IMG/VR virus record: IMGVR_UViG_3300035698_022199
Coordinates: 1-27,726 of that record
Source of the DNA: a virus
DNA: 27,726 bases
Reading direction: 5' to 3' (one strand)
Made by a program: the position numbers and the translations under genes. Positions 16,201-23,021 of the stretch are shown here, piece by piece. The notes beneath the pieces are model-generated. The model had not been told where the DNA came from. It saw only the letters and a program-made list of their open reading frames with translations, and searched no databases. Position 1 is the first letter of the stretch. Every line of letters begins with the position of its first letter.

Positions 16201-18666
16201 CCTTTCTTTGTAGGTTGATTTTTCCCCCTCCGGTTTCTTCTCTTCCGGTTTTTTTATCTCGGGCTTGTTCTCTTCTGGCTTTTTTATCTCAGGCTTGTTC
16301 TCTTCTGGCTTTTTTATCTCAGGCGCCTCTTCAGGGCCTTTAGTAACCTCGGTCGGTGTAGTTGGTGTTGTAACGTCCTCTTCGGCTTCAGGTTTCGACT
16401 CGGCGCGTTGCACCAGTTCAGCTTCGGACAGGATGCGGCTTCTTGCGATAACCGTAACCGCCGAGTAACTCGGAGCCCACTGTAACGAAACGCCGCTTTT
16501 TTCCTCTTTATCTTCCAGTTCCCGCTGGAGAATCACTGATTTCTTCCGTGGCGCCCCAGTTGGACCAATCGGCTGTCCGTCAACATTAACGAGCGAGTTC
16601 CCATCCTCGGAAACCTGCCAGATGCCACCCTTTGAATCTTCAAGCATGTCTCCGGGGGCAAGGTTTTGCCCTATCGCATCGGCATGTGCAAGCATATCCT
16701 CGGTGATTTTTGCCAGCTTACCATGCTTTTTCTCCCAGTTATAGGCATAGCCCCGGTCTTTCGGGGCGTCCATGAACTTTTTGCGGTGCTTGAGATTTTT
16801 GACAAGTTCAGCCCGTTCTTCTGCGGACCACTTCCCTATCTTTAATTTACGCTCAATGGCCTTCTCGAACTCCTCAAAGTCTTTGCGGCTCGGCCCATCA
16901 TTTTCCATCAGTTTAGCTGCTGCTTCCGGCCAGAGTTGGAGCGCTACTGTTGCCCCCGGTTTTGACAGGAGCAATCCCTTGTTGCCCTCGAGCAGGGCAA
17001 TAGCAACCTTGCGCTGCGCAGCAGTGTACTGTATAAAGCCTGGGGCCATCGGGATGGCAAACGCGATTGGTTCGACGATAAACGCCTGCTGCGCATCCGG
17101 TATCGCCTCAATCAGCCTATTAACGACGGTATTCCTGTCACCCTTCAACTGCGTGGGGTCAATGCCTATTACGGCGCCCATTGCGTCTCTCAGCCGCTCT
17201 TCGCCAATTTCGCCAATCAGACCGTGATAGCCGTACTCTTCAAGCCCCTTACGGAGACTCATACCATGCCCGCCGGCTTTCCATGCCTTCCCAATTGCCT
17301 TTACTAAAATCGCCCCGACCTTTGTCTTCCCCGCAAACTTAGCGCCAGCTTTGCCGACAGCGCCGCCGGCTTTCATCATCGTCCCGCCGGCAACCTCGGA
17401 CATTGCCTCTAAGACTGTGGCCGTATAGCCTTTGGCGAGTGCCTCAGCCGGTCCCATTCCTTTCTCAATAATTTTAATCTTGCCGTTTACAATATCAAAG
17501 ACCTTTGGCATCTCCTTCTGCGCCGCAGTTTCGGCCGTCATTCCAGCCATGCCGGTTCCAGCCCTCACCACACCGCCTGCCGTCCAGCCTGCGGCACCGG
17601 CAAGTATCTTAGCCGCTGCACTCGCGCCGTATTTACCGGCGACCTTCCCGATGAGTTTCCCGGTAACAGCCCTTGTCCCTGCGCTTGCGCCACCGGCAAT
17701 GCCGGAAGTGAGCATCATCGAGGCAGCATAGGGAACCATATTCGCCAGGACATCGTGTACCTTTGCGGGGATGGTCTGACCACGCATCTGGAGTTCAATG
17801 GTCCGCTTGAGGAAACTTTCAAGTACCTTATTTATCTGCATCCGCTGGCGGTCGGACATCATTACGCGCCCTTCCGTCTCAAGCTGGCGATACTTAATCG
17901 CATTGTTCGCTCTTCTAACATCGGACATCAAGCCGCCCATCACGAGGATGAAACTCATTCGGTCCTTGCCCTTGATATTTTCCCAGAGACCGATTTCACC
18001 CTTATCCGCCTGGCGTTTAGCCTCTTCCTGGAACTTCATTTGGTGGTATATTTCGGCGACCTGCGGGTCGATGGTTCGGGCAAGCGCCTCCGCCCTCATC
18101 CCCTCTTCGTCGTCGATAAGGTCTTTCATATGTTCTGAAAGAAACTCCGGCGGCGGTATGCGATGTCGTTTGTAATAATCGGAGATATTGCGCAGGGATA
18201 CACGCGGGGGAAGCCTGTCATTAAACAGCCCAGCGCCTTTTGTAGCCCCGGTTATCTCTCTGTGAAACGTCCCCAAAAGCCATTGCCTGAACTTCTTTTT
18301 ACCCTTCTTCGCCCCATATTTTTCTATATATTCCTTGTGCTTTTTCCCCGCCGTTTCCATCTCTTCTCGATGTTCGCCTATGTATTTTCCTACGTCTTCA
18401 TCGGGAACAGTATAGGGCCGCAGGTCAGCCGGCCCATTGTTGAAGGACAGTTTACGCCCAAACATTTTTAATCCCGGCGATTCAAGCAGCCAGCTATCGT
18501 CGCCGAGGTCAAGGCCTGCTATTGAGTCGATTTCGTCTATCTTATCAGCCTCATCAAAAACACCCTTGAACTTGTTGAAGATAGCGTCGTCTATTTCGTC
18601 TTCCCTGGCTTCCGGTCCCAGTATGTCTGGAAACTTCTCTGCAAGCAGGGCATCTATGTCTGGCAT
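7219..18666 (-). CDS. Giant polyvalent virion protein: methyltransferase, Strawberry-notch helicase, zincin and LPD38-like regions, 3815 aa
   Basis: Likely packaged and ejected with the DNA to protect or establish the genome. Domains in order: a charged N-terminus; a Gly/Ala-rich hydrophobic region (about 305-470) that could span membrane; a Pro/Lys/Glu repeat linker (about 782-815); an acidic linker (about 1046-1102); an N6-adenine-type methyltransferase with EPSAGVGG at 1235-1242 and NPPF at 1303-1306; a Strawberry-notch-type SF2 helicase with Walker A Lys1686 (GTGVGKG), DEAH 1799-1802, SAT 1842-1844, then 'GGTGASYH' near 2169 and 'GRTHRTAQ' near 2206; an HEVAHH zincin motif at 2734-2739 followed by 'SEGFAEF'; polyvalent-type helical regions; and an LPD38-like tail with 'NPVRDF' near 3234 and 'MSPFFNAPIESVDKYA' near 3400. 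Phage P1 DarB also pairs a methyltransferase with this kind of helicase and is an injected antirestriction protein. The ATG at 18666 has an AAGGA site. The key motifs look intact. Confidence 0.9.
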   Translation of the reverse strand: MPDIDALLAEKFPDILGPEAREDEIDDAIFNKFKGVFDEADKIDEIDSIAGLDLGDDSWLLESPGLKMFGRKLSFNNGPADLRPYTVPDEDVGKYIGEHREEMETAGKKHKEYIEKYGAKKGKKKFRQWLLGTFHREITGATKGAGLFNDRLPPRVSLRNISDYYKRHRIPPPEFLSEHMKDLIDDEEGMRAEALARTIDPQVAEIYHQMKFQEEAKRQADKGEIGLWENIKGKDRMSFILVMGGLMSDVRRANNAIKYRQLETEGRVMMSDRQRMQINKVLESFLKRTIELQMRGQTIPAKVHDVLANMVPYAASMMLTSGIAGGASAGTRAVTGKLIGKVAGKYGASAAAKILAGAAGWTAGGVVRAGTGMAGMTAETAAQKEMPKVFDIVNGKIKIIEKGMGPAEALAKGYTATVLEAMSEVAGGTMMKAGGAVGKAGAKFAGKTKVGAILVKAIGKAWKAGGHGMSLRKGLEEYGYHGLIGEIGEERLRDAMGAVIGIDPTQLKGDRNTVVNRLIEAIPDAQQAFIVEPIAFAIPMAPGFIQYTAAQRKVAIALLEGNKGLLLSKPGATVALQLWPEAAAKLMENDGPSRKDFEEFEKAIERKLKIGKWSAEERAELVKNLKHRKKFMDAPKDRGYAYNWEKKHGKLAKITEDMLAHADAIGQNLAPGDMLEDSKGGIWQVSEDGNSLVNVDGQPIGPTGAPRKKSVILQRELEDKEEKSGVSLQWAPSYSAVTVIARSRILSEAELVQRAESKPEAEEDVTTPTTPTEVTKGPEEAPEIKKPEENKPEIKKPEENKPEIKKPEEKKPEGEKSTYKERSERRIKKAKSLRDIRQGDLLNLSREDRDRLIKHEIMHPAFHPGDEVMFRDKGMQSAQQNTGHVYVEDGPHLQTVGNTEYIYYNTRSTQDQRKLNVFAWDLDMVKPDSRKNHSTLREQRDKPGFEDIDRKKVNIEIASALSKLPFQAEDVEVLSKDISALQPGGEYDRRIVVTTSKEHLDSIIGQEYEYSLPVDGNVFPENVLISDGKRMARPVEGEDRKYTYEMMPEEETEETETTPKDENKPEEEEETENKPEETEEETEDKPEEETEEPEEKEEPDDAETEKAKKQIALSREILRKHFGETLVPMDNAALFELADKHFGGTAAEGAYGPTDAYDALELALNLYLKETVPDPRDTRSYVSLYRELEKLVEGLPTQTNRSGEKDLLQQFSTPPHYSYLVAWLANILGDDVVLEPSAGVGGLAVFGEMGAKDLIVNEISPGRKKLLEALFRNAHVLGEDAEQIDNDLAAEKDIPTPTVVIMNPPFSRAGTRLGEKKIPGTDLNHIDAALRALAKNGRLVAVIAAPLNGEETKTFSKWLIKVKQQYRFRANIFMPRSIYKKYGTTFPTRILVIDKAKPIENPPVVETLEKAEDVLYRGSQVRSARIRPGEVDKEEQKPPEAPEEKKDVDKPPEKKKKKTIIEKNLSEAEQAELKKLLEENREDFKNRLSLNLDPAILAKTIRIGTLYAKAGTRAFGKWSQELVNAMGEHIKIYLKSAYAQIYLSEDSDSFRHELTSLDEMGKININNIFAKEEEVEYDETKPEEKKEEIKDVIFESYHPARVKIKGAKPHPSALVESSAMATVVPLEPTYKPKIDNKIIEQGLLSDAQLEFLVYAGQAMEEMLPPDASGVERRQGYLNGDGTGVGKGRMIAGVIIDNWNRGRKKAVWVSEKWGLIEDAKRDLEALGFDTKKVYNQKEKFKAKRGKITVEEGVVFTAYSALRGSQPKPGNTQTQKRNPIDRVQTIIDWLGPDYDGVVVFDEAHNMGNPFTTRGARGSKKPSAQALAGIRLQNGLPNARILYTSATAATKVSNLGYATRLGLWGEGTAFPTAQTFVTDISSGGLAAMEYVARDLKAMGLMNSRTLSYNDGTPEGTVEFERLYHKLTSNQRYNFDKIADAWTVVYENLEAALESTHQNEDSQAKGRAMQRFRGDNLRFFNQILTALMVPSVIQHIEEDLKEGRAAVIQLTNTLEASQKREQQRLESQGLSLDEFDLTPREILLRYVDAAFPIHQYELGTDPNTGEPAWMQSVKEDGTVRINQEALAMKEALMTEIGAISMPDSPIDMIVNHFGADKVAEVTGRQHKLAEVENEMGEMEKKFVKIPLSRRLEEAEAFMNDEKQILVFSDAGGTGASYHASVERKNQRKRYHYLLQAGWIASHAIQGLGRTHRTAQAFAPKYFLCTTDIAGHRRFISTIAQRLAQLGALTRGQQAAQTGGLFNDEDNIGTRLAQTALENFFSDLYNGVVSAWSITRFQDITQLKLTDKDGNMLNHLPEVKQFMNRILGMRIDVQNELFELFAERHNMAHIIAERKGHLDKGVETYKADSITKKSEQVVYTHEKTGAETKYVKLETKNSVEPITWEDVQNGEGLGSKRNPEFFVQNIQSGIVYAGVTSLNRTDSKSGALIEQYRLTHQTDNHYIDRANIDSSVEGDAARWKKLTKEDARILWDAAVENAPKVKANVLHLITGTLLPIWNRLGSNNMRVYRLQLDSGEILLGRVIPPTKLQSVLRNLNADVSEEKLSADEYITGILNRQFEAELANDWLIRYAVIYGKQRMELVGPQAADIAALRREGVIVERIAYKTRFFIPVGKKAAEVFGNVTEYRPVANLKYLNTEEQAMGGNDSTPGMRVSRGEKGKSDGKNPLSAASIIATMSKLFNVPITNDRLPSKYAGIYRPHDESIMVRAPYEGGLAANTHEVAHHIDKITAITNEFSDEAIAELQLLDYDPKQHRTSEGFAEFLRMFLTEDADVQSLAPRAYRFFTEEWLIENPEIGKKIATVKKLVDQWKEQGAKKRLASQISRTGKPERPQGVTLRDEMQDALHEQVDKVYTAVKDEGHFLNLFQKEAIKRGYKAEKGDMPYAIYMALTQTGPTLASRAIDDGVFSMGDLTTKLGPSLMDAFKDIHHSEYEEFVTWLYALHAIEAIELGIDPGCDLLDARAVYEEHKGDATWEKAAKTITDFNNALIDMLANAGCITFDSAQAIKNKFATYIPLMRVREKVTHRGLGGRKFINAAKLVHHRKGSSLQIIDPIVSTIERTVRFYEAAARQKVLNAVVNVARRTPGMGGWITRVSPQMHKTIFSVKQISGQLKEAIEKTIPGFNFDDVREDIPDNAWSDLLTQMLFVFSPDYFYKGDQPIGAVLDRGKPVMYRFDKELFRSVNGMNFFTLPGYLDIVFGKGTRLVKLGATGLNLTFGTKNPVRDFFTYIFQKKYAKGLKSIYAPGEMVLTYCYSETMHLLGKKGDPTVELFQAMGGELSFVLGLDRKAIRKEVERVLADSTQRRLLNIVTHPIDAVRAIIGISEVGPRLAEFRAALEAYGYTKERINSGDMPPAYALIEAANAAGDVTVNFKRQGYVGKWVNRMSPFFNAPIESVDKYARTWRDQLIRTMLLALSFAAVQMAYTARKRDEDWYQEAPDWLKYGFWTITDDNGKPIIRIPRPFEWGWTIASGVEGIMNTIADRDPKIFKAYAKTLIDQTLPSIRPSVVTPAFEALSGRDIWRGQPIVSDRLARLEPRDQRSPYNTALITAMGDYLNWSPAKMEHFIDSASGGLFRSVVKPAEAVIKGGKNYAPADYPGVGGWLFRKDYSKTVDEFYDKAAKLEQQYNSGRKRDTLPAGLEDEYRKAGEYKKLMQDIRKLAPDTADRDARFKTDKYIIGLARNFFGKKQLERYPDPLSKAKNLPDEIAAIRDDFIGNKVYSVTAPVIKREKDESEETFTGRKERRAAQQRRAETYLPEYSFEELEKLLISEAKRRGYSAKRWDGRHLSAFGERLNRLRRRRKK
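16231..16320. repeat. Three 30-bp tandem repeats inside the giant gene
   Basis: The units are 16231-16260, 16261-16290 and 16291-16320. The last two differ by one base and the first is more diverged. They encode a 10-residue PEIKKPEENK-type unit that forms a flexible linker ahead of the enzymatic half. The near-identity of two copies points to recent slippage or unequal recombination. Confidence 0.85.
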
Positions 18667-18688
18667 AGGAATCGTCCTTAAAAAGTGT

Positions 18689-19717
18689 CTATTGATGCGC
18701 TTTAGCTGCTATAATTTTATTCATACGACGGATACTCAATGCTGCTTGTATTCCCCGTGGGTCGGTCGTCTCGGAAATGAGGGCTACTTTCCGTAATTCG
18801 TCCCGATAGGTCAACTGTTCTTCTTCCGTCCACTCTTCAGGAGGACTATCATTCGGAGGCGGGACTTCTTCTTGCGCAACTTCTTCCGGTGGGAGTTCTT
18901 CCTGCATACCTTCTTCAGGAGGCGGTTCCTGCTCGTCTCCCGCCGGCGCCTGTTCGGGCATATCATACGGCAGGGCAGCCTCAACAGCATCCCATATCTC
19001 CTGGACGGGCGTTGCCAGCACTTCCTTTTCATCATCGTTAGTGGTCTTGTAGGCTTCCACAAGGGTCTTAAAACGGTCGTTCCTGAGTTTGTCTATGTCG
19101 TTGCGGTGCTCCCTGGCATCAAACTCCTTCTTGACGGTCCCGTTTTCGGAGACGCTGTAAACATTGCCGTACTTGTCGGTCGTGGTGAAGTCCTCCGCGT
19201 TAAGCTGTTTCTCCGGCTGTACCGATGTCGGAACACCAAGCATCTGTTCATATATCCGCTTGGCGGCGACCTCCTGCTCTTGCGGGGAGAGCATCCCGTC
19301 GGCATTCTCACGGATGAGGCTTAGTTGTTTACGCATGGCTCCAATCCTGCGCTGGCTGGCGTCGTCATAACGCCGACTCGCTATTTTCTCTTCATTCTCC
19401 GCCTGCCAGCCCACAAATGAGCGCTTCTGCTCGTCTTGCAGGTTGAGGCGGTTCTTGTAATCGGCCTCCTGCTGCTTGTTGGCCGCGTCCCGCATCTGCA
19501 TCGTGCGGCTGAAGTTCGTGTCCGACGCCTGCTGCCGGAAGTTGTTCAAGAGATTGTCGCGGTCTCTCTGCACTTGAATCTGCCGTTCCATGCGCTGCTG
19601 TTGCTCAATGCGTTTCCGTTCCTCGTCTTTGCGCTTGCGCAGTCTTTCGTCTTTGCTTATCCGGTACTGCGAGGTAGCAATCGCCTCAACCGGTTCGTAT
19701 CCTATTCGTATTCCCAC
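18689..19717 (-). CDS. Coiled-coil probable internal virion protein, 342 aa
   Basis: The GTG at 19717 follows a GGGAGG site and lies 15 bases after the preceding stop. Residues about 20-130 are extremely rich in Lys, Arg, Glu and Gln with heptad spacing, giving a long coiled coil. A middle region of mixed helix follows, then a Pro/Glu-rich acidic segment (about 250-298) and a final helix. There is no signal peptide or membrane segment. It sits directly before the giant polyvalent gene and after another Gln/Lys-rich protein, the usual position of ejection or inner-core proteins in short-tailed phages. The role is inferred from composition and place. Confidence 0.6.
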   Translation of the reverse strand: MGIRIGYEPVEAIATSQYRISKDERLRKRKDEERKRIEQQQRMERQIQVQRDRDNLLNNFRQQASDTNFSRTMQMRDAANKQQEADYKNRLNLQDEQKRSFVGWQAENEEKIASRRYDDASQRRIGAMRKQLSLIRENADGMLSPQEQEVAAKRIYEQMLGVPTSVQPEKQLNAEDFTTTDKYGNVYSVSENGTVKKEFDAREHRNDIDKLRNDRFKTLVEAYKTTNDDEKEVLATPVQEIWDAVEAALPYDMPEQAPAGDEQEPPPEEGMQEELPPEEVAQEEVPPPNDSPPEEWTEEEQLTYRDELRKVALISETTDPRGIQAALSIRRMNKIIAAKAHQ

Positions 19718-19732
19718 GGTATCATCCTCCCA

Positions 19733-20464
19733 TTAAACGGGTTGCATTCCTATTGCCGGCCGCCGGCGCCGCCTTGACTGTGTGGTCGGGTTCAGGGCCG
19801 AGACACCGCCATAGCGACTGCGTGTTGCCGTCTGCGGATTTAAGGCCGAGACACCAAGTCCAGTCCTGCGAGTTGCCGTCTGCGGGTTCAGGGCCGAAAC
19901 GCCGCCGTAACTCGGCGGCATCGTGTAGGGATAGCGATTGCCTTCCATCTTGCCATACCCCGAGGCCAATCCCTGCATGACATCCAGATTGGGGTACACG
20001 TCTTCCCTGCGTTCCATAAAACCGAGGGTGTCACCGCTCATGCTGCCGTAGGTATTGAGGCGCTGCTGTTGAAGCGACTCTGCCAGCCGAGCCTGGTCTT
20101 CGCTCTGCCCCCTTGTGTAGGCGTTCTGCATCGTCGGCATGACGGTTGTGCCGCCGAGTCCCTGGTCAACAAGGCCCTGCATCCCCTGCGACTGTCTGCC
20201 GCTCCAAAGGGACTGGATGTCGGCCTTTTGCTGTGCGCCGTAGCCCTTGAGCATCCCCATCGCTTCTGCCTGCCGGTTGCGGTACCCGGCAAGTATCTCT
20301 TTGTATCGTTTGAGATTCGCATCTTTTGCCTGCCCGTAGGCGTCTTTATAGGAGTCAAGGAACGACTGAAACTTGCCGTACCGTGCGTCCTTCGCCGCCT
20401 TCCGGCGCTTCGAGAAATCCGCCAGCGATTTATTGTTCGCTTCAAAAATCTGTGCTATATTCAT
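19733..20464 (-). CDS. Probable internal virion protein with C-terminal repeats, 243 aa
   Basis: The first 90 residues form Lys/Ala-rich helices. A Gln/Gly-rich middle follows, then three copies of a 16-residue unit centred on GVSALNP, ending in an Arg-rich stretch (RRRRR) and a short tail. The start ATG overlaps the preceding stop by four bases (ATGA), so it is translated with the sugar-transfer genes. Helical Gln-rich proteins just before the coiled-coil and polyvalent genes resemble small ejection proteins of podoviruses. The basic repeat tail could bind DNA or anchor the protein in the virion. I recognise no named family. Confidence 0.6.
   Translation of the reverse strand: MNIAQIFEANNKSLADFSKRRKAAKDARYGKFQSFLDSYKDAYGQAKDANLKRYKEILAGYRNRQAEAMGMLKGYGAQQKADIQSLWSGRQSQGMQGLVDQGLGGTTVMPTMQNAYTRGQSEDQARLAESLQQQRLNTYGSMSGDTLGFMERREDVYPNLDVMQGLASGYGKMEGNRYPYTMPPSYGGVSALNPQTATRRTGLGVSALNPQTATRSRYGGVSALNPTTQSRRRRRPAIGMQPV
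19765..19908. repeat. Three 48-bp tandem repeats in virion protein gene
   Basis: The segment encoding GVSALNP recurs with an exact 48-base period; its anchor sequence (G/A)TT(C/T)A(G/A)GGCCGA begins at 19790, 19838 and 19886. The outer limits given are approximate. The repeats encode the C-terminal 16-residue units, and copy number may vary between related phages. Confidence 0.75.
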
Positions 20465-21207
20465 GAAGAAACTCCTTTCCTGCCAAAATCGAGGTTGGTG
20501 ATAGGCGAGAGGTTCACCACGGAGACCCCATGTTCACCAGCCCAGACCATAAAACCATTCATATGGTTATTGATGCGTTCATAATTGTTGACCTTGTACT
20601 GCCGGGCGTAATCGTCGCACATGCGCTGTTCAGTCCACCCCTTGCCCTGGTGCAAAGCACTATCATCATAGCAGTGGTAATTCTTCCCGTCGATGTCGGT
20701 GAAATCCATCCCGATAACCCGTATCTCCTTTGCGCCCATATAGGCCGCCAGCGAGACGGAGCCCATGCCGGCATTGAAGGCGGAACTGATAGCCTTGCCC
20801 TTTTTCATCGGTTTGAAATCCTTTTTCCCGTAATGCGAGACGGCGGCATATACGCGCATCCATGTCCGCTCTTTCCGTCCGCCTTTTGTCCGGGCAAAGG
20901 TAATGGTTTTTTCCGCAAGGTGTTTCGGCATATCCAGAATCGGCGAGGTCTCGCACGTTACCATATATGTATAATCGAGGTCGGGGAATCGCCGGTATAT
21001 CCAGTTTGTCCCTAATACGATGTCGGCCTTCTCCACCTCAGCAGGCACGTCGATAAGGTTGCACGACGGGCCGCTTGCAACCACCAGGGCTTTCGCCCCT
21101 GCGTGTTTTTGCCACAACTCATCGAGCGAGGCCAGGACGTGCGGCTTCTTTTCAGCGTCAAAGCGCATCTGTGCGCGTTTCAGCTTGAGCAGATATTCAA
21201 AATCCAT
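20461..21207 (-). CDS. DUF115/Maf-like sugar-transfer protein, 248 aa
   Basis: The nucleotide-binding-like start 'ALVVASGPSCNLIDV' (about 40-54) and the later 'GMGSVSLAAYMGAKEIRVIGMDF' block (split; about 144-168) are the two hallmarks of the DUF115/MAF_flag10 superfamily. That group includes Maf proteins, which put nonulosonic acids on Ser/Thr of flagellin, as well as pterin-kinase-like and sialyltransferase-like members. The length fits a single domain. The gene overlaps its neighbours by one base and four bases. Placed next to two glycosyltransferases, it most likely helps attach or prepare a sugar rather than acting in pterin metabolism. The acceptor is unknown; a Ser-rich virion protein is encoded in the same operon. 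Confidence 0.7.
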   Translation of the reverse strand: MDFEYLLKLKRAQMRFDAEKKPHVLASLDELWQKHAGAKALVVASGPSCNLIDVPAEVEKADIVLGTNWIYRRFPDLDYTYMVTCETSPILDMPKHLAEKTITFARTKGGRKERTWMRVYAAVSHYGKKDFKPMKKGKAISSAFNAGMGSVSLAAYMGAKEIRVIGMDFTDIDGKNYHCYDDSALHQGKGWTEQRMCDDYARQYKVNNYERINNHMNGFMVWAGEHGVSVVNLSPITNLDFGRKGVSS

Positions 21208-22073
21208 TATAACCCTCCCGCAAGGGCGAGGTACTTATCCGCCTGCTCTTTCACACCGAGGTTTCTTTCGGCGAATAACCGGTTGACGGCGCCCATCCCC
21301 CTGTAATACTTCCTCAACTCCTGCCGTAGAAACGTGGTCGAAAGCTGGTGTCGGAACCGCCGGCCTGAAAAATTATGTTTGAGCATCTCGAACAGCAGTT
21401 CGGGCGTTACCATCCCATCGGCGCCGCTCTGGTCTATCGGGACATACGGCCGCAAATCGGCAACGCAGACCGCCCGTCCGCAAGCCATAGCTTCATACGC
21501 CCCGCGTCCCAGCGTCACGACAATCTCTGCCTCGTTCATACGCGCCTCGATGTCCCACACGCCGCTTGCTATATGGAAGTTAAGTCCCTCCGCTTCGCAG
21601 GCCTCACGCACCATTTCAATGGCCGTATCCCCCTTGCAGAGGCATAGAACCGTCTCCGCCTTGTAAGGCAGCAGCCCCGTCGGCTTGAAGATGTCAAGGT
21701 CGATGCCGTTGTGGATAACGGTTGAGGTTATCCCGCGCCGCTGAAGATGCCGCTGCACCTCGGCTGAGATAGCAACGTAGGCCATATCCGCCACCGGCGG
21801 GTATTCAATAGGTTCATAGATGCCGTGGCAGGTGTAAATCTTTTTTCCCGTAATGTGCTTGAGTACCTTGTAGCAGTGGTGTGCCATAAGGATAAGGTCA
21901 TACTGCGGGGCCGGCATTTTGACGGACGGCAATTTAGCCGAGACTGCGCCATGTTTCATGGAAAAAACATCGACATCGTAACCCCTGCGCATAAGTTCCT
22001 TTGACAGCGTGTAGGTGAACCGCTCCGAGCCGCAACTGTCCTTCATATGCTGGTTTGCTACAAGTATCTTCAT
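21207..22073 (-). CDS. GT4-like glycosyltransferase (GT-B fold), 288 aa
   Basis: The N-terminus 'MKILVANQ...GSERFTYTLSKELMRRGYDVDVFS' (split) is the acceptor-side Rossmann start of GT4 enzymes. The linker 'VIHNGIDLDIFKP' (about 119-131) is the classic family signature. The donor side shows 'GRGAYEAMACGRAVCVADL' at about 189-207, including the conserved Glu194-Ala-Met turn. At 288 residues it is shorter than the usual 350-400, because both lobes are compact, but no essential element is obviously missing. It would transfer a sugar from a nucleotide donor. It overlaps the next gene by one base and the previous gene by four, so the three sugar genes are probably made together. Confidence 0.85.
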   Translation of the reverse strand: MKILVANQHMKDSCGSERFTYTLSKELMRRGYDVDVFSMKHGAVSAKLPSVKMPAPQYDLILMAHHCYKVLKHITGKKIYTCHGIYEPIEYPPVADMAYVAISAEVQRHLQRRGITSTVIHNGIDLDIFKPTGLLPYKAETVLCLCKGDTAIEMVREACEAEGLNFHIASGVWDIEARMNEAEIVVTLGRGAYEAMACGRAVCVADLRPYVPIDQSGADGMVTPELLFEMLKHNFSGRRFRHQLSTTFLRQELRKYYRGMGAVNRLFAERNLGVKEQADKYLALAGGL

Positions 22074-23020
22074 GCGTAATTCACTCCCATTATACGGGTC
22101 AATTCTTTTGCCTCTTCCGATGTCGCATTGACATTCAGGTTATAGCGCATCGTTAAATCCAGCGCGTCCTCAACCGTAATCTCATTCTTTCCAACCGCCT
22201 TGCAGATAGACTTCCAGTATTGCATGGTTGGATGTCCATGAATTTTGTGTTCCTCGAGCGAACCGACGACACTAACGGTGCGCATAGCCCGAAGGTCGTC
22301 AACATCGCTTCCATCCGGGGCCTGCCGCCGGGAAGACTTCCGGTAATGCGTCACGGCAACTGCCGTATTGACAATATGTCTGTAACCCTTTTTGGTGAGA
22401 TATTTCGAGAGGGTGGAATCAAACGCGGGCCATTCCGTCTGCTTGTCAAAATCAATGTCAAGGAATGCCTTTCGGCGCCAGAGAGCGCAGCAGAGAGATA
22501 TGTTCCATGCGCTTATATGATGCGGCAACTGGTACGGAGAAACCTTGTGCGGCCGCCACATCCCCTTCGCTGGATATGTTCTGTGCCCCCGTGCATTGAG
22601 GATGTCCGGCCCGACGTCGGCAACCTCTTCCGGCATCTGCTTCTCCGTTTCAAGTATGGCGCTTACTACCTTGCTGTTGACCAGCACATCCTGTTCGATA
22701 ACCCAGAACCGGTCGTACTCGGCGATAAGCGGCAGCGCCGCCTTGTAGAGTGTCTTCATGCGCGGCCTACCGTGTTCGTCCCTGCCGTGCAGCATGACAA
22801 GTTCAAAACCCTTGCGCAGCGCCCAGATAACAAAATCATCGCTCGCCTTGTCAATCAGCAGAAAATGGCGCGAATGAGGCATGATGTTCCTGGTGTTGCC
22901 AATACATTTATAAAGCAGGTCCTCATGCTCCTTACAGGCGGCATAGACCGTCGTCAGTATCGGCAACGGTTCGATTTCTGTCAACGGCGTATTTTTTATA
23001 ACACATGTTCTAAATTGCAT
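22070..23020 (-). CDS. GT-A-type (GT2-like) glycosyltransferase, 316 aa
   Basis: The chain shows a GT-A plan: 'ILTTVYAACKEHEDLLYKCI' at 21-40 is the first strand and helix, 'HFLLIDKASDD' follows at 52-62, and 'FWVIEQDVLV' at 105-114 stands where the metal-binding DxD normally lies (here EQD, Asp111). Later, 'WPAFDSTLSKYLTKKGYRHI' at 197-216 and His225 in 'VTHYR' fit the acceptor and metal-side His of GT2 enzymes. The replacement of the first Asp by Glu is seen in some families. It is the first of the three overlapping sugar genes and lies one base after a small Cys protein. The donor sugar cannot be told from sequence. Confidence 0.7.
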   Translation of the reverse strand: MQFRTCVIKNTPLTEIEPLPILTTVYAACKEHEDLLYKCIGNTRNIMPHSRHFLLIDKASDDFVIWALRKGFELVMLHGRDEHGRPRMKTLYKAALPLIAEYDRFWVIEQDVLVNSKVVSAILETEKQMPEEVADVGPDILNARGHRTYPAKGMWRPHKVSPYQLPHHISAWNISLCCALWRRKAFLDIDFDKQTEWPAFDSTLSKYLTKKGYRHIVNTAVAVTHYRKSSRRQAPDGSDVDDLRAMRTVSVVGSLEEHKIHGHPTMQYWKSICKAVGKNEITVEDALDLTMRYNLNVNATSEEAKELTRIMGVNYA

Positions 23021-23021
23021 A

